Positions 44,040 to 54,287 of a DNA stretch of 64,000 bases are shown one piece after another (the first letter of the stretch is position 1; the number at the start of each line of letters is the position of its first letter). The stretch is from Adiantum capillus-veneris (lineage: Eukaryota > Streptophyta > Polypodiopsida > Polypodiales > Pteridaceae). The translations under genes were made by a program, and so were the position numbers. The stretch covers positions 79,418,343-79,482,342 of the forward strand of contig CM043950.1 of the NCBI GenBank assembly GCA_014529385.2, written 5' to 3'. The notes below the pieces were generated by a model. It was not told where the DNA came from, ran no database searches, and saw only the letters and a program-made list of their open reading frames with translations.

Positions 44040-45540
44040 ATCCTGAAGAATATAACATATATTTGCGAGAAGCACATGCTCACGACTGTGCATTTGATTG
44101 TTCAAGAAGGAATACGTACAGGAATCTGTTACAACTGGGAGTCTACTGGCCAAGAATGAAAGAGAGTGTACATGAAAATGCCATGGTATGTATTATATGT
44201 TCCTCAAAATCGCCAACTGAGTATTCAACATTGTATCAGATAATGATCGCTTCTGAATGGAGTCATTATATTGTTGAATATCTCACAAACAGAACTTTTC
44301 CAGAGGGAACCTCAAAAGCGCGTCGGAGAGCTGTACAGACAGAAGCGCGAGATTACGCTTTAATAGGAAATCAACTCTATGAGAGAGGAAAGGACAACCA
44401 GCTTAGGATATGCGCATCAGAGTCAGAGTATGTGATAATCCTAGAGCAGGCTCATGGAGGAGTAGGTGGAGGCCATTTCTCAGGTGATAAGACAACAAAA
44501 ATTATCTTAGCTGCAGGAATATGGTGGCCGACATTACACATGGATGCTGAGGAATACGTAAAACAATGTGATGACTGTCAACGGACAAAAGTACCACTGA
44601 AAAGAGATGATATGCCGCTTATACGAATGATGGGAGCAAGAGCCTTTGCAAAATGGGGGATTGATTATGTTGGACCTATCTCACCTCCTGCATATAGGAC
44701 TCATGCACAATACATCATTGTGGCGATGGACTATCTAACAAAATGGGTTGAGGCAAAAGAAACTCAAAAAGCCGATGCTAGGACCACGACACAATTTCTG
44801 TATGTATATGTCTTTGTACGATATGGATTACCAATAGAAATTGTGAGTGATCGAGTCACACACTTCATAAATGAAGTGATAGAGATCCTTCTGGACGAAT
44901 TCATGGTAATACATCGCAAATAAGCTCCATATCATCCACAAGCCAATGGACAAGCTGAAGCGAAGAACAAAACCATATGCACGGTCCTTATAAAGATTGT
45001 ATATGAGTCAAGAACTGATTGGGACCAGAGATTGCATTCGACATTATGGGCGTATAGAGTAGCATATAAAACATCCATATGAACGACCCCATACAACATG
45101 GTTTTTGGTTTGAATGCTATTTTACCAATAGAATTTTTAATTCTAACGCTGAGAGTAGATAAGGAATTAGAGTGGACAGGACATGAGATTTCAGATAGAA
45201 TAGAGGACCTTCAAAAGCTAGATGAGCTTCGCTTAAAAGCCGTGGCTTCAATCTACGCTCAGAAAAGGCGACAAAAAGAGTTCTTTGATAAGCATGTACG
45301 AACTAAAGAGTTTAAGATTGGGGACATTGTCCTAGTATACACTCTAAAACAACATGCAAAAAAACTTAAAAAGTGACGGATGGGACCACTTGTGATTAAA
45401 GATCTATCACCAAGCGGGGCTGTCAAGCTTGCTACATTAGACGGAGAAGAAATACCAAAATAGATTAGTGGATGCAGATTGAAGAAGTATCATTTACCAC
45501 TAACCCAGGACATGCTTCTCAAAATACATCAAGATAAACT
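44040..45540 (+). pseudogene. Integrase of the nested element
   Basis: 44063-44923 carries the HHCC zinc-binding region (GGGHFSGDKTTKIILAAG, YVKQCDDCQRTK), the core with WGIDYVGPISPPAYRTHAQY (first Asp) and IVSDRVTHFINEVIEIL (second Asp). After a TAA at 44921-44923 the region YHPQANGQAEAKNKT holds the third acidic residue. A further stop precedes 45098-45376 with the C-terminal domain (RRQKEFFDKHVRTKEFKIGD). The catalytic triad is present but split by stops. Confidence 0.85.
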
Positions 45541-45676
45541 GCGACTTTAGAAAAAGAAAAAGATTGTTGAAGAAGTGCAAGCAGAAGCAAAAGAAAGAAT
45601 GGAGAAAAGAAGACTACTGCGTCAGTGACAACGCAATGAAGGAGCCTTACAAATAAACACAGTCTGTGTATCAGAG

Positions 45677-46615
45677 ATGGGTGAAGACAAAGTAGAGCCC
45701 ATCATCGAGGTCAAAGTGGGATCAAACCAGATTAAAGCCAGACCATTATTGGATTCAGGAGCACAAGCTAACCTGCTTTCAGTCAGTTTGTACAAACAAT
45801 TGAAACATGACACTAAGCTACAAACTGCTAAACATGAGTTGAAGAGTTATTCAGCACACTCAATCAACGCAATCGGCTGCACAATACTGCACGTACAGAT
45901 AAATCAATATGTGTATCCACATATGTTTATGTGGTTGAAGACAAAGCTACGCAACATCCGTTGTTACTAGGACAACCATGGCAAAAGCAGTACAATGCAA
46001 TGAAAATTTGGAGCTCAAATTCAGGTAACATCAAATATGAGGAGGAAAGTCAGTCAATGACGTTCTCCAAAGCAACCATACAGGTGCAAGCCAAAGAATC
46101 CAATGACAAGGGTAAACGACTTATAGAGGTGACGAAGGAGCAATGGAAACCAAAAGCCACTTCCACACAACCGGAATGCTCCTCAAACAAGAAATATCAG
46201 ACATGGGTAGAGAAGACAAAAAATACACGCACAGCTCAATCTTGGCTAAAGATAGACTCAAAGTTGGTATGGAGGCCCAAAGAAAACAAAGGTGAAAAAA
46301 AAAGTCTTCAACACTAGACAACAGAGTGATTTCATACAGTCAAGTTTAGTAAAACTAATATGGATTCCAAAGAAGTTGATGACAGCACAAAGACATAGCA
46401 AGGAACTTTGGATTCCAAAGGTTGGAACTCCCTTCAGTACAATCAACAGAGAATCATCCCTTCAGTCCCTTCAGTACAATCAACGCGCAATGTCTTACAT
46501 GATTTCGAGTTTTTTATGTTTGATTGCGGATATTGATAATATCTATGCCCTTATATATACTTTTTTTTGCAATAATAAGAGATCAAATGATGAATTTGAG
46601 TCTCTAAGTTTGTAA
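45677..46615 (+). pseudogene. Second retropepsin and W-x-P-K segment, downstream of integrase
   Basis: Frame 45677-45970 shows VGSNQIKARPLLDSGAQANLL with an intact D-S-G (Asp codon near 45752). After a one-step shift, 45931-46317 continues as ATQHPLLLGQPWQKQYNAMK, the expected end of a retropepsin. Then come LVWRPKE near 46265, LIWIPKK near 46355 and ELWIPKV near 46405. This is a second protease unit placed after integrase, with a tail like that of the element at 12974. Retroviral-type elements normally have one protease, before RT. Role unknown. Confidence 0.72.
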
Positions 46616-48014
46616 ACACAACTAAATATGCGTGTTTTTGGAGCCAAAAAGTAAAAAAAAGTGGTAATCCAAGCCGAGAAACCACAAATAAGTGTATATA
46701 CATACACACGGGGTTACCAGCTAATTATTATGTATTTTTGGAATTTTTGGTTTCAATTTTCTATTTTTCTTTATTTTTTAGGATTTTCTTAATGAACGTA
46801 AAAGAAAAATAAAAAAACAGGTGAAACGAGATCAAAAAAAAGAAAAGAATAGATGGTGATGATCGTAATGATAGAAGAAACCCATGGTAAAAATTGGGCA
46901 CAATTCAAGAAAAGTTGCGGAAAGCCCAAAATGGCAGAATTTTGGCATAGTGGACAAATTTCTCAGAAACAGGTCAAACGGAGTCCAAATTGAGAAATTT
47001 CACATCCTAAAGTGCATTTCACGACGAGATAGGAGCACATGTCAAATATGGTAACAAGTGAGCCAGGAAGTCCAAAGTTAAGTATTTTTGACTTGACTTA
47101 CAAGCTCATTTGCACTATTACCCACTTGGAGAGAGCAAAGAGCACACAGGAGCATCCCACCTTCTACAACCTTCTACGACCTCTACGAGAGCTCAGAGGA
47201 CTCCAAATATGAGAGGTAGACTCGTTTCCATAAGGTTTTGATTCTTATCACTAACTTTTGTCGCGAAAACTAACCAAAACAAAGAAATAAGAGCAGACGG
47301 GGAAATGGGTAGAATGCTGGGTAGAGGCACAACCGCCTAACCAAACCATGCAAGAACCAATAGGTGGCTTACCCTAGTGTAGAAGATGAGTTTCTAACTC
47401 TTAAATTACGAGAAAGACCAACTAAAAAAACCCTAGGTCAATAGAGCCTACAAGCGGCAAAAAGGAAAAAGTTGTCGAAACGACACAAAACTTCATAAGA
47501 AGCTTGACAACATCGAGGTCAATGCAACCATGGAGTATCTCCAGGTTTGGACCACCAAAAGTGGTTCAAAAAAACTGATTCAGTAGCAGACACACAAAGC
47601 GTCATTTTGGCATAACGGCACGACCGACTGCCATGAAACTTCACAAGCAACTTCAAATAGTCATCAATGACACATGTGTACAAGCAAAACCCAAAAGAAA
47701 GTCGATTCACTTACCAATGGTGAAAAAGATGCTTTCAGGCAATCAAATGGCTAAAGGTGGAAAGGAAGGAACCAAAGTCGAGTCCAACCACATAGACGAC
47801 TTCCCAACAACTCAAATGAGCTCGAGATGCAACTCTCGAGGAGAAAGATCGAGGAAAATCAACTCCAACACCAAAAGACGACTTCGGAGACTAAAATGCC
47901 TACAAAGGGGGCTTTTAACTAAACTGATGATTTTTAAGGTTGAAAACTAGTTAGCAGGGCTTAGGGCACTAGCACAAACCATGCTTTTCACAAAAAAACA
48001 CTTCTATCAAGAAT
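46616..48014. other. Noncoding stretch between second protease and palindrome cluster B
   Basis: AT-rich to about 46860, then mixed composition. The frames present (for example 47633-47950) show no recognisable motifs. No palindrome copies here. Confidence 0.5.
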
Positions 48015-48969
48015 AGACATCATACGCGTATGATGTCTCACAGCATGATTTTCACATCATCTTGAACACATGAATGCATAGCCTCTTTCTATATGCTAAC
48101 AACATCAAATGTACAGAGTATCATGAGATTTGGAGTTGAAAACCCAATTGGAAACTAGAAAGACGCAAAGTAGGGCAAAAAACCGACTTATGGCCCTAAA
48201 TTTGGCAAAATAGCTCCAAACTCAATGAAACTTTGTAGGGATGTTGTTCAACACATGCACAAGCCATCCAGAACCAAAAAGTACCATTTTGGCCAAAAAG
48301 ACATCATACGCGTATGATGTCACTTTGCTTATACAAAGCCAAAATTGATCATTTTTCATCATATATCCATTATATATATCAAATACATGCCACATATGAA
48401 GTTTGGTACCATTTGGTCAAGGGGATCACTCAATTAGCCCAATTAGCAAAAAATACTCTATTTAGAGCCTTATCTTGCCAAAATACATCATACTCAACTT
48501 CAAGTCAATATTTGGGTACACAGAGTCCTTTACTATCATATGAAGAGCCCACAGAATCAATCTCATGCAAAAATGACACAAAAGACATCATACGCGTATG
48601 ATGTCTCCAGAGCCAATTTTAGTCCAAACTATACCCAAATTTCATAAAATCATTGTCTAAGCCTATATAAATCCAAATCCAAGCTTAGAATGCAAAATGA
48701 TTCAGATTTACCCAAAAAGACATCATACGCGTATGATGTCTCCCTACTTGAGAGCCAACCACCAAGTTTCATCCAATTTGGATCACAAAATCCAATTCCC
48801 TCTCAATATCTTGCAAAGAGCCTGACCAGGACTAAAATGAACATAGCTTGACCAAATGGGACCCAGATTCAAATCCAGGAATATAGAATGGATGTATGCA
48901 CTATCAGCTACAAGCACAACCAATATCAAGCCATTTTGACACAAAAGACATCATACGCGTATGATGTCT
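48015..48969. repeat. Palindrome cluster B: five copies upstream of the third ORF
   Basis: Same 24-bp palindrome as cluster A. Copies at 48015-48038, 48583-48606, 48718-48741 and 48946-48969 are perfect; 48299-48322 has one mismatch. Spacings are 284, 284, 135 and 228. The last ends 167 bases before the ATG at 49137, almost the same distance as in cluster A. Confidence 0.95.
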
Positions 48970-49136
48970 CCAGCATGATTTTGCACCCAAATTTCATATT
49001 TTTCCACATGCATTGCATCCTTAGGCTCTGAATAGCTTCTGTTTCAATTTTTAAGTCATTTGGAGAATTAAAAGCTTAATTTCGGCTTTCAGTACTGAAA
49101 AAGACGCTAACTTCTGAAATTGGAGTTACAGGATCC

Positions 49137-52071
49137 ATGGATTCGGGGAAGTGGTCAGCAAAGAGAAAGAGACCGACACTCAGGGAAGCAATAGCAGAAG
49201 CTGAGCCATTTTCTATTCCCTCAGAGACTCTCAAGCCCACAAAGACTTGGATAGAAGAAGCAGTGTTCGAAGAACAAGGGATAAAGATATACCAAGTTAC
49301 TTTCAGAGACCCACGGGGACAAACAATGGATATCCCAATGATTCCCCAAGAATTGGTGGACTACAACAGAACAGAGAAGATAAGCAGATACCTGGAAAGG
49401 GCAGATCTCCGTAGTTTTCTTACTTCCAGACCATCAGGAGTAGACGCCCAAAGAGTGTATGAGTTGGTAACCACCATACAGAAAGACGGATCAATGGCTA
49501 CACTCACAGCCTGAGATGGGGAAAAAGTTGAAGTGGTTATCACTCCTCAGCTCATTGCAGATGCTCTAAAGCTGCACAACAAAGGAAGCTAAGTCAGAGA
49601 AAGACGAGAAGCTATAGAAGTGTATGGGCCAAAGAAGAAAAATTCCACCTATGAAGACATGGCAGATCCAAGGGCGGCAAAGCTTTTCCGGCTCTACAAC
49701 CAATTCTTACACATATGTAGCAAAAGTCCACAAAAGTATACTACACCACCACATGCTATTGCCACAACAATCACTTGGGCAATAAAGAGCAACATCCCGA
49801 AGGAATTCAATTATGCTTAGCACATTCATGAGCAAGTAATTGCTTTGCAAAACAAGAAACCAAAGTACATTGGGGGATCCGAAGGGTTGACTAGGATAGC
49901 TTATGAAGCTAGAGATTATTTCTGAGCCAGAAGAAGAAGAAGACGAGCCCCTCAAGAAGAAGACCAAAAAGAAACTGGCTCCCAAGAAAACTAAGAGCCA
50001 GAAAGCCGCCATAATGGAGAGGCTGATTGAACAGTTTAGAGCCGAGCGAGCTATAAAAGGAGATTTTGAGGAAAAGTGGGTACCAGACCAAACTCAATTC
50101 GGAGCCAGTTCAACAAGACCCCATATTGATCAGTACGATCAATATATCAAGGCTTACGAAGAATCAGAAGCTATATTGGAGCAGCAACTAGTAGAGCCAT
50201 ACACCGAAGCAGAAGTTCAACACCTTAAAGCTGAATTAAAAGGAGGTGATAAGGGCAAGGGCAAGCTAGAAGAGTCTAGTCCTGAAGGAGAGGAAAAGAT
50301 AGTGGAGGAAACGACTACTGAAGTGGAGGTGGATGTACCAGAAAAGCCCGAAATACAGCAAGAGGAGAAGGCAATGCATCCAATTCAAGAGAAGAAAGAG
50401 CAATATGATGCTCTAATAGACACAGGATATACTCAAGAAGAGGCCCTCAAGGATTGCCTTAACACAGGAAGAACGGAGAGGAATAGAGAGAAGGACCAAG
50501 AATCGATTTGACAAAGAGCAGAGGTTGGTACCTGAGAAGGCAGAGGATGAGCTCAAAGATGAGGATGGAAGAGATATCCAAAAAGTGCATCAACAACTAT
50601 TGCAGCAGATCAAAGCCCGATCAAAGACAATGAGGGATAGCAAAGAAGAAGCGGAAAAGAGAGAAGATGAGATGGAAACAAAATATGAGAGTGCACTAGA
50701 AGAATCAGAGTAACTCAAGGCATCTCTCCTGGAAACAAAAAATGAAAGAGATGGACTAATCCTCCAACTTGCTGATGCTTCAAGAGAGGTGACCAGTGCA
50801 CAAGAATCCAAAGAAAGAATTAATGAGGAATTGGAAGCTGCAAAGGACGAGCTCATTGATCTACGAGAAAGGATGGAGATGCAGGATAGAACAATCCTAA
50901 GGCTTAGATTTACACCAAGAGCTAGCAGAGCAGGAGTACAGCCAAAGGGAGCAATAATCCCCGGTCTAGAAGATCAAGTCCAGAGCTTGCAAAGAGAATT
51001 GCGGCTAGAGCAAGTGCAGAGATTGCACATTGCAGAGGGATCATTGGCTGCAGAAGAACGACTGACATTATAGACCCAAGCACTGAGAGCAGAGAATGAG
51101 GCCCTCCGAAAGCAACTCCAAGATCTAGAAGACAAAATGATAAAAGATACAGAGGATCAACACAAGAAGAAACAGGCGTGGCAGTCGTGGAGCTTCCAGA
51201 GACTGGGGAAGCCACAACAAGTGAAGATCCAGCCCCTGCACAAGATAAGGTTGCAACATCAAGACTTACCGAGGATGAGGAAAAAAGATTGCACGAGCCG
51301 GCAACAGAGGAGAGTGCAAAGGCGGCCATGGAGTGGGAAAGAAGACTCCTGTTCTCCGTTGGACTTCAAGGGGTAGATATTAAGGTGCTGCAAGAACAGT
51401 GGATGCAACCAACATTGCCCCTCCCTCTACTAAAGTTTGAAGTGATGAAAACAAAGAAAAGGATAGAAGAACAGCAGTATGTCGCGCTATACAAAGGCAA
51501 CATCACAAAAGAGGAGGAATCAAAGAAGATAGTAGACTCCCAGCCGAGATGGAGGAAAGGGTGGTTGAAAAAATATCCAACCTACCTAATCTATTTGGTG
51601 GAGGCACCCAAGGAATTTAGAGAAGTGGCAACATTCTGTCCAGTGCCTCGAGTCAGGAGTTGGCAAGAACATGACAGAATCATAGCAAAGAAGCCGAATT
51701 GGCTTAATTACCCCAAGATGCCAGGACCGAAGGTGGGAGAGAGAATCAGTAAGGACTACATGGTGAAAACCCTCTTTACTAGCTCTCCTGACCTTTCGTA
51801 TCAAATGCTCAAAAATATTTGCAGAACATTATTGGCTTGCATTGAAGTGTTCGCGCCGGATAAAGCAACATTGTTGTCAACGGCCAACATAGTGACAGAT
51901 ATGATGTATGATCTAGCCTTGCAGCCATCTCCAAAAGTGTTACACCTCTTTTATCAGAGAATCATGTTTATGCGGAGTTTCCACATGCAACCTTTGAGGA
52001 GGCATTCTATACTGGTTTCTTTACTCATGAAAGTAAGATATTGGGCCCTACACTCACCATTGGAAACCTGA
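49137..52071 (+). pseudogene. Third ORF of the nested element, unrecognised, frameshifted
   Basis: Frames 49137-49514 and 49620-49820 (same phase, stops between), 49903-50511, 50525-50713, 50789-51073 and 51178-52071 follow one another, giving roughly 950 codons if read through. The start is MDSGKWSAKRKRPTLREAIA. The middle (about 50140-51130) is Glu/Lys/Gln-rich and coiled-coil-like. The end is more globular (WRKGWLKKYPTYLIYLVEAP, MLKNICRTLLACIEVFAPDK). No domain recognised; no signal peptide or clear membrane segment seen, so an envelope-like role is unsupported. Position after pol matches the extra ORF of Tat/Athila-type elements. Confidence 0.55.
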
Positions 52072-52156
52072 GATACAAGTCACATCTTCAGATGTTGAAA
52101 TCAATGGCACTCCACTACAGACAAAGCATGGATGTCATGTCAGGGAAAACATGAAC

Positions 52157-52170
52157 GCGGAGGGGGGGAA
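52157..52170 (+). promoter_or_regulatory. Polypurine tract of the nested element
   Basis: GCGGAGGGGGGGAA directly precedes the 3' LTR. Confidence 0.88.
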
Positions 52171-52910
52171 TGTTGAGCGGAGGACTACACCTATACATTT
52201 TTGCTAACACTCATATTTTTGTAAACACTTATTTTAATAAATGTCTTTCCGACATTTCATTTTTTCATGGAGCCGATTCGAGCCAATTATTGTAAGCCTA
52301 AGGACAGTTTTTTGAATCATTAAGAAAGATAAGTTTTGAAGCACCGTGACTGTCTGAGAGAGAGAGAGAGAGTATATCCTCTTGCTACGCGAGCTACGGA
52401 GACGCCATTGGAGAAGCGACACCGCCATTGTGTTAGCAACGGCAATAGCTACCCACCGATACCAATGTGCACGCATTCGGCTTCTATGCGAGGTGAGCTC
52501 CCACGAGCTTCTATGTGAGTTTTCTCCCTACCTGTGTGTCGGAATTGAGCGTCCCATATATCTATAGAACCGCAGCGAGTAGAGCTACACATTAGTAACA
52601 TCGGAGTCGGAATTTGGTCACCTAAATGTGTTGGCCTGTCTTCATACGTGTTTACCGCATGGAGTGGTTAGAGGTTGAGATTGTGTTGTAGATTCGTAGG
52701 GTATCGTCCTTACCTAGTGTAAAGACTCCCCTTTGAGTTTGAGGCTGATTCGATGATTTTAGATCACATTAGAAGGTTGAGTAGGTGATTTGACACCCAC
52801 CTATTTGTTTCCATGCGCCTGCGGGTGAAGATCCTTCCTCGTCTGACATTCTTGTTTGTCAGTTGAGTTCTCGCTATCATAGCCACCGCTAGCGGCGTAA
52901 CCGCTCAACA
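52171..52910 (+). repeat. 3' LTR of the nested element
   Basis: 740 bp; shorter than the 5' LTR by two deletions, one of which removes the TATA-like box. Ends CCGCTCAACA, the inverse of its own first ten bases. Confidence 0.92.
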
Positions 52911-54230
52911 ACAAGAATTCAAGAGGATACATAGGAAAGCATATGGGTACTTTTTGAGGGATAGTTGTGGAAGCATCCTTAACAAAAGGGTGCTACACCA
53001 CAACGGGTTATATGTAAAAAAGAGACTCAAGTAAAGCTCATGCAAGAGTTTCATGAGAGTCTATGGGCTAGACACAGGGGTGTGTGGGCAACTTTCTCCA
53101 AGTTGAAAGAAAACTACTGGTGGAAGGGTATGTATAAAGATGTATCTCAGTTTGTAGAGTCGTGTGTAATTTTTCAAATGTATTCAAATGTCCGACATCG
53201 TGATGGATTGCACCCTACATATCCACTAGCCATGCACTATAAATGGGTTGTGGATCTAGTTACAATGCCTCTAGGACTTTGGTAGATGAGATACTTGGTT
53301 CTTGCACGAGAAGACCTAACTAACCAGGTTGAAGGAAGAGCATCAAGGGCCAAAACCACAAAGTTGTGTGCAAATTCCTTCTGGATGATGTGATTTGCCG
53401 TTATGGTTGTGTGGGAAAGATCACTGCAGATAGAGGTGAGCTGGATTTTGAGGATGCAAGGGAGTTCTTTTCCAGATTAGGAATCAAGCTTTCTCTTACT
53501 ACAGCTTACAACCCTGAAGGCAATGGAAAGAGTGAAAGAGGACATCCTCCTATCATCAAATCTTTGGCCAAGGCTTGCGAAGGAAGAGTTCGTGAGTGGC
53601 CAAAGTTGTTACCATATGCTTTATGGGCTGATCGTACAACACATGGCTTAGTAACTGGCTACATGCCTGCGGAGCTAATGTATGGTCAAAAGCCAGTGAT
53701 GCCGATTGAAGATACAATTCCTACATGGAATGTACTACCTTGGAAAAGGGGCTTAGCAGGGAAGGTCTCCTTGCACCGCGTATAAGGTAGCTAGAGAGAA
53801 GACCTAGAGACATTGAAGTTGCAAAAGAATGACTCAAAAATTAAAGGTTGAAAAACAAGGACTACTTTGATAAAAGACATCGACTCACGAGAAAAGCAAT
53901 TGACAAAGGTGACTGGGTTTTAGTGTATGATAGTAGCCTTGATAAAACCAGCACAGATTCATGCATAAGTTCTCAAAAAGATGGTTTGGACCGTATGTTG
54001 TAAAGCATGTGCATGAAAATGCTACTTACAACTGTCTGAACTAGATGGTACAGAAGTAAAGATTCCCATTGCAGAAAAAAGGATCAAAATGTTTAAGAGG
54101 AGAGGAGTCAATGATCTAGAAGATGTTGATGAGGAGGAAGAACAAAACATAGGTGAAGATCAAAGTGAAGATGAAGCTTTGGAATCATTCAGTGAAGAAG
54201 AAATCAAGGAAGATGTACAAGAGGGCTAAT
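52911..54230 (+). pseudogene. Integrase and acidic C-terminus of the outer element
   Basis: Continues the outer pol after the nested insertion. HHCC region: LMQEFHESLWARHRGVWATF to SQFVESCVIFQMYSN, where the final C-x2-C is altered to C-V-I-F. Core: YKWVVDLVTMPLG (first Asp), GKITADRGELDFEDAREFF (second Asp), YNPEGNGKSERGHPPI (Glu). A TAG at 53283-53285 and later shifts break it. The end is acidic (DVDEEEEQNIGEDQSEDEAL) and stops near 54228. Confidence 0.82.
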
Positions 54231-54287
54231 CTTACAAAGAGACAATGTGCCACATACCGGAGGATGTGCAGGTTTAGAGGGGGTCGA

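Larger units (their letters stand above)
33846..52910 (+). mobile_element. Nested Ty3/gypsy element (Tat-like), 19 kb
   Basis: LTRs start TGTTGAGCGG and the 3' copy ends CCGCTCAACA; ACAAG flanks the element. Order inside: misplaced outer integrase fragment, leader with four palindromes, gag, protease, RT, RNase H, integrase, a second retropepsin with W-x-P-K motifs, a noncoding stretch with five palindromes, a third ORF, a polypurine tract, LTR. RT phrases (VFVWSYKDLKGVNPSI, SFLDGFLGYNQLAI, TAFATEWGIYAYRVMSFGLT) point to the Tat/Athila side of Ty3/gypsy. Frameshifts, stops and a changed RT catalytic Asp make this copy inactive. Confidence 0.92.

Noticed and set aside
48015-48969. CRISPR-like array from regularly spaced repeats
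   Set aside because: The repeats are palindromes spaced 135-284 bases apart inside a plant retrotransposon; spacer lengths and context do not fit CRISPR.
49137-52071. Envelope-like protein
   Set aside because: No signal peptide or transmembrane segment visible; position after pol alone is not enough.
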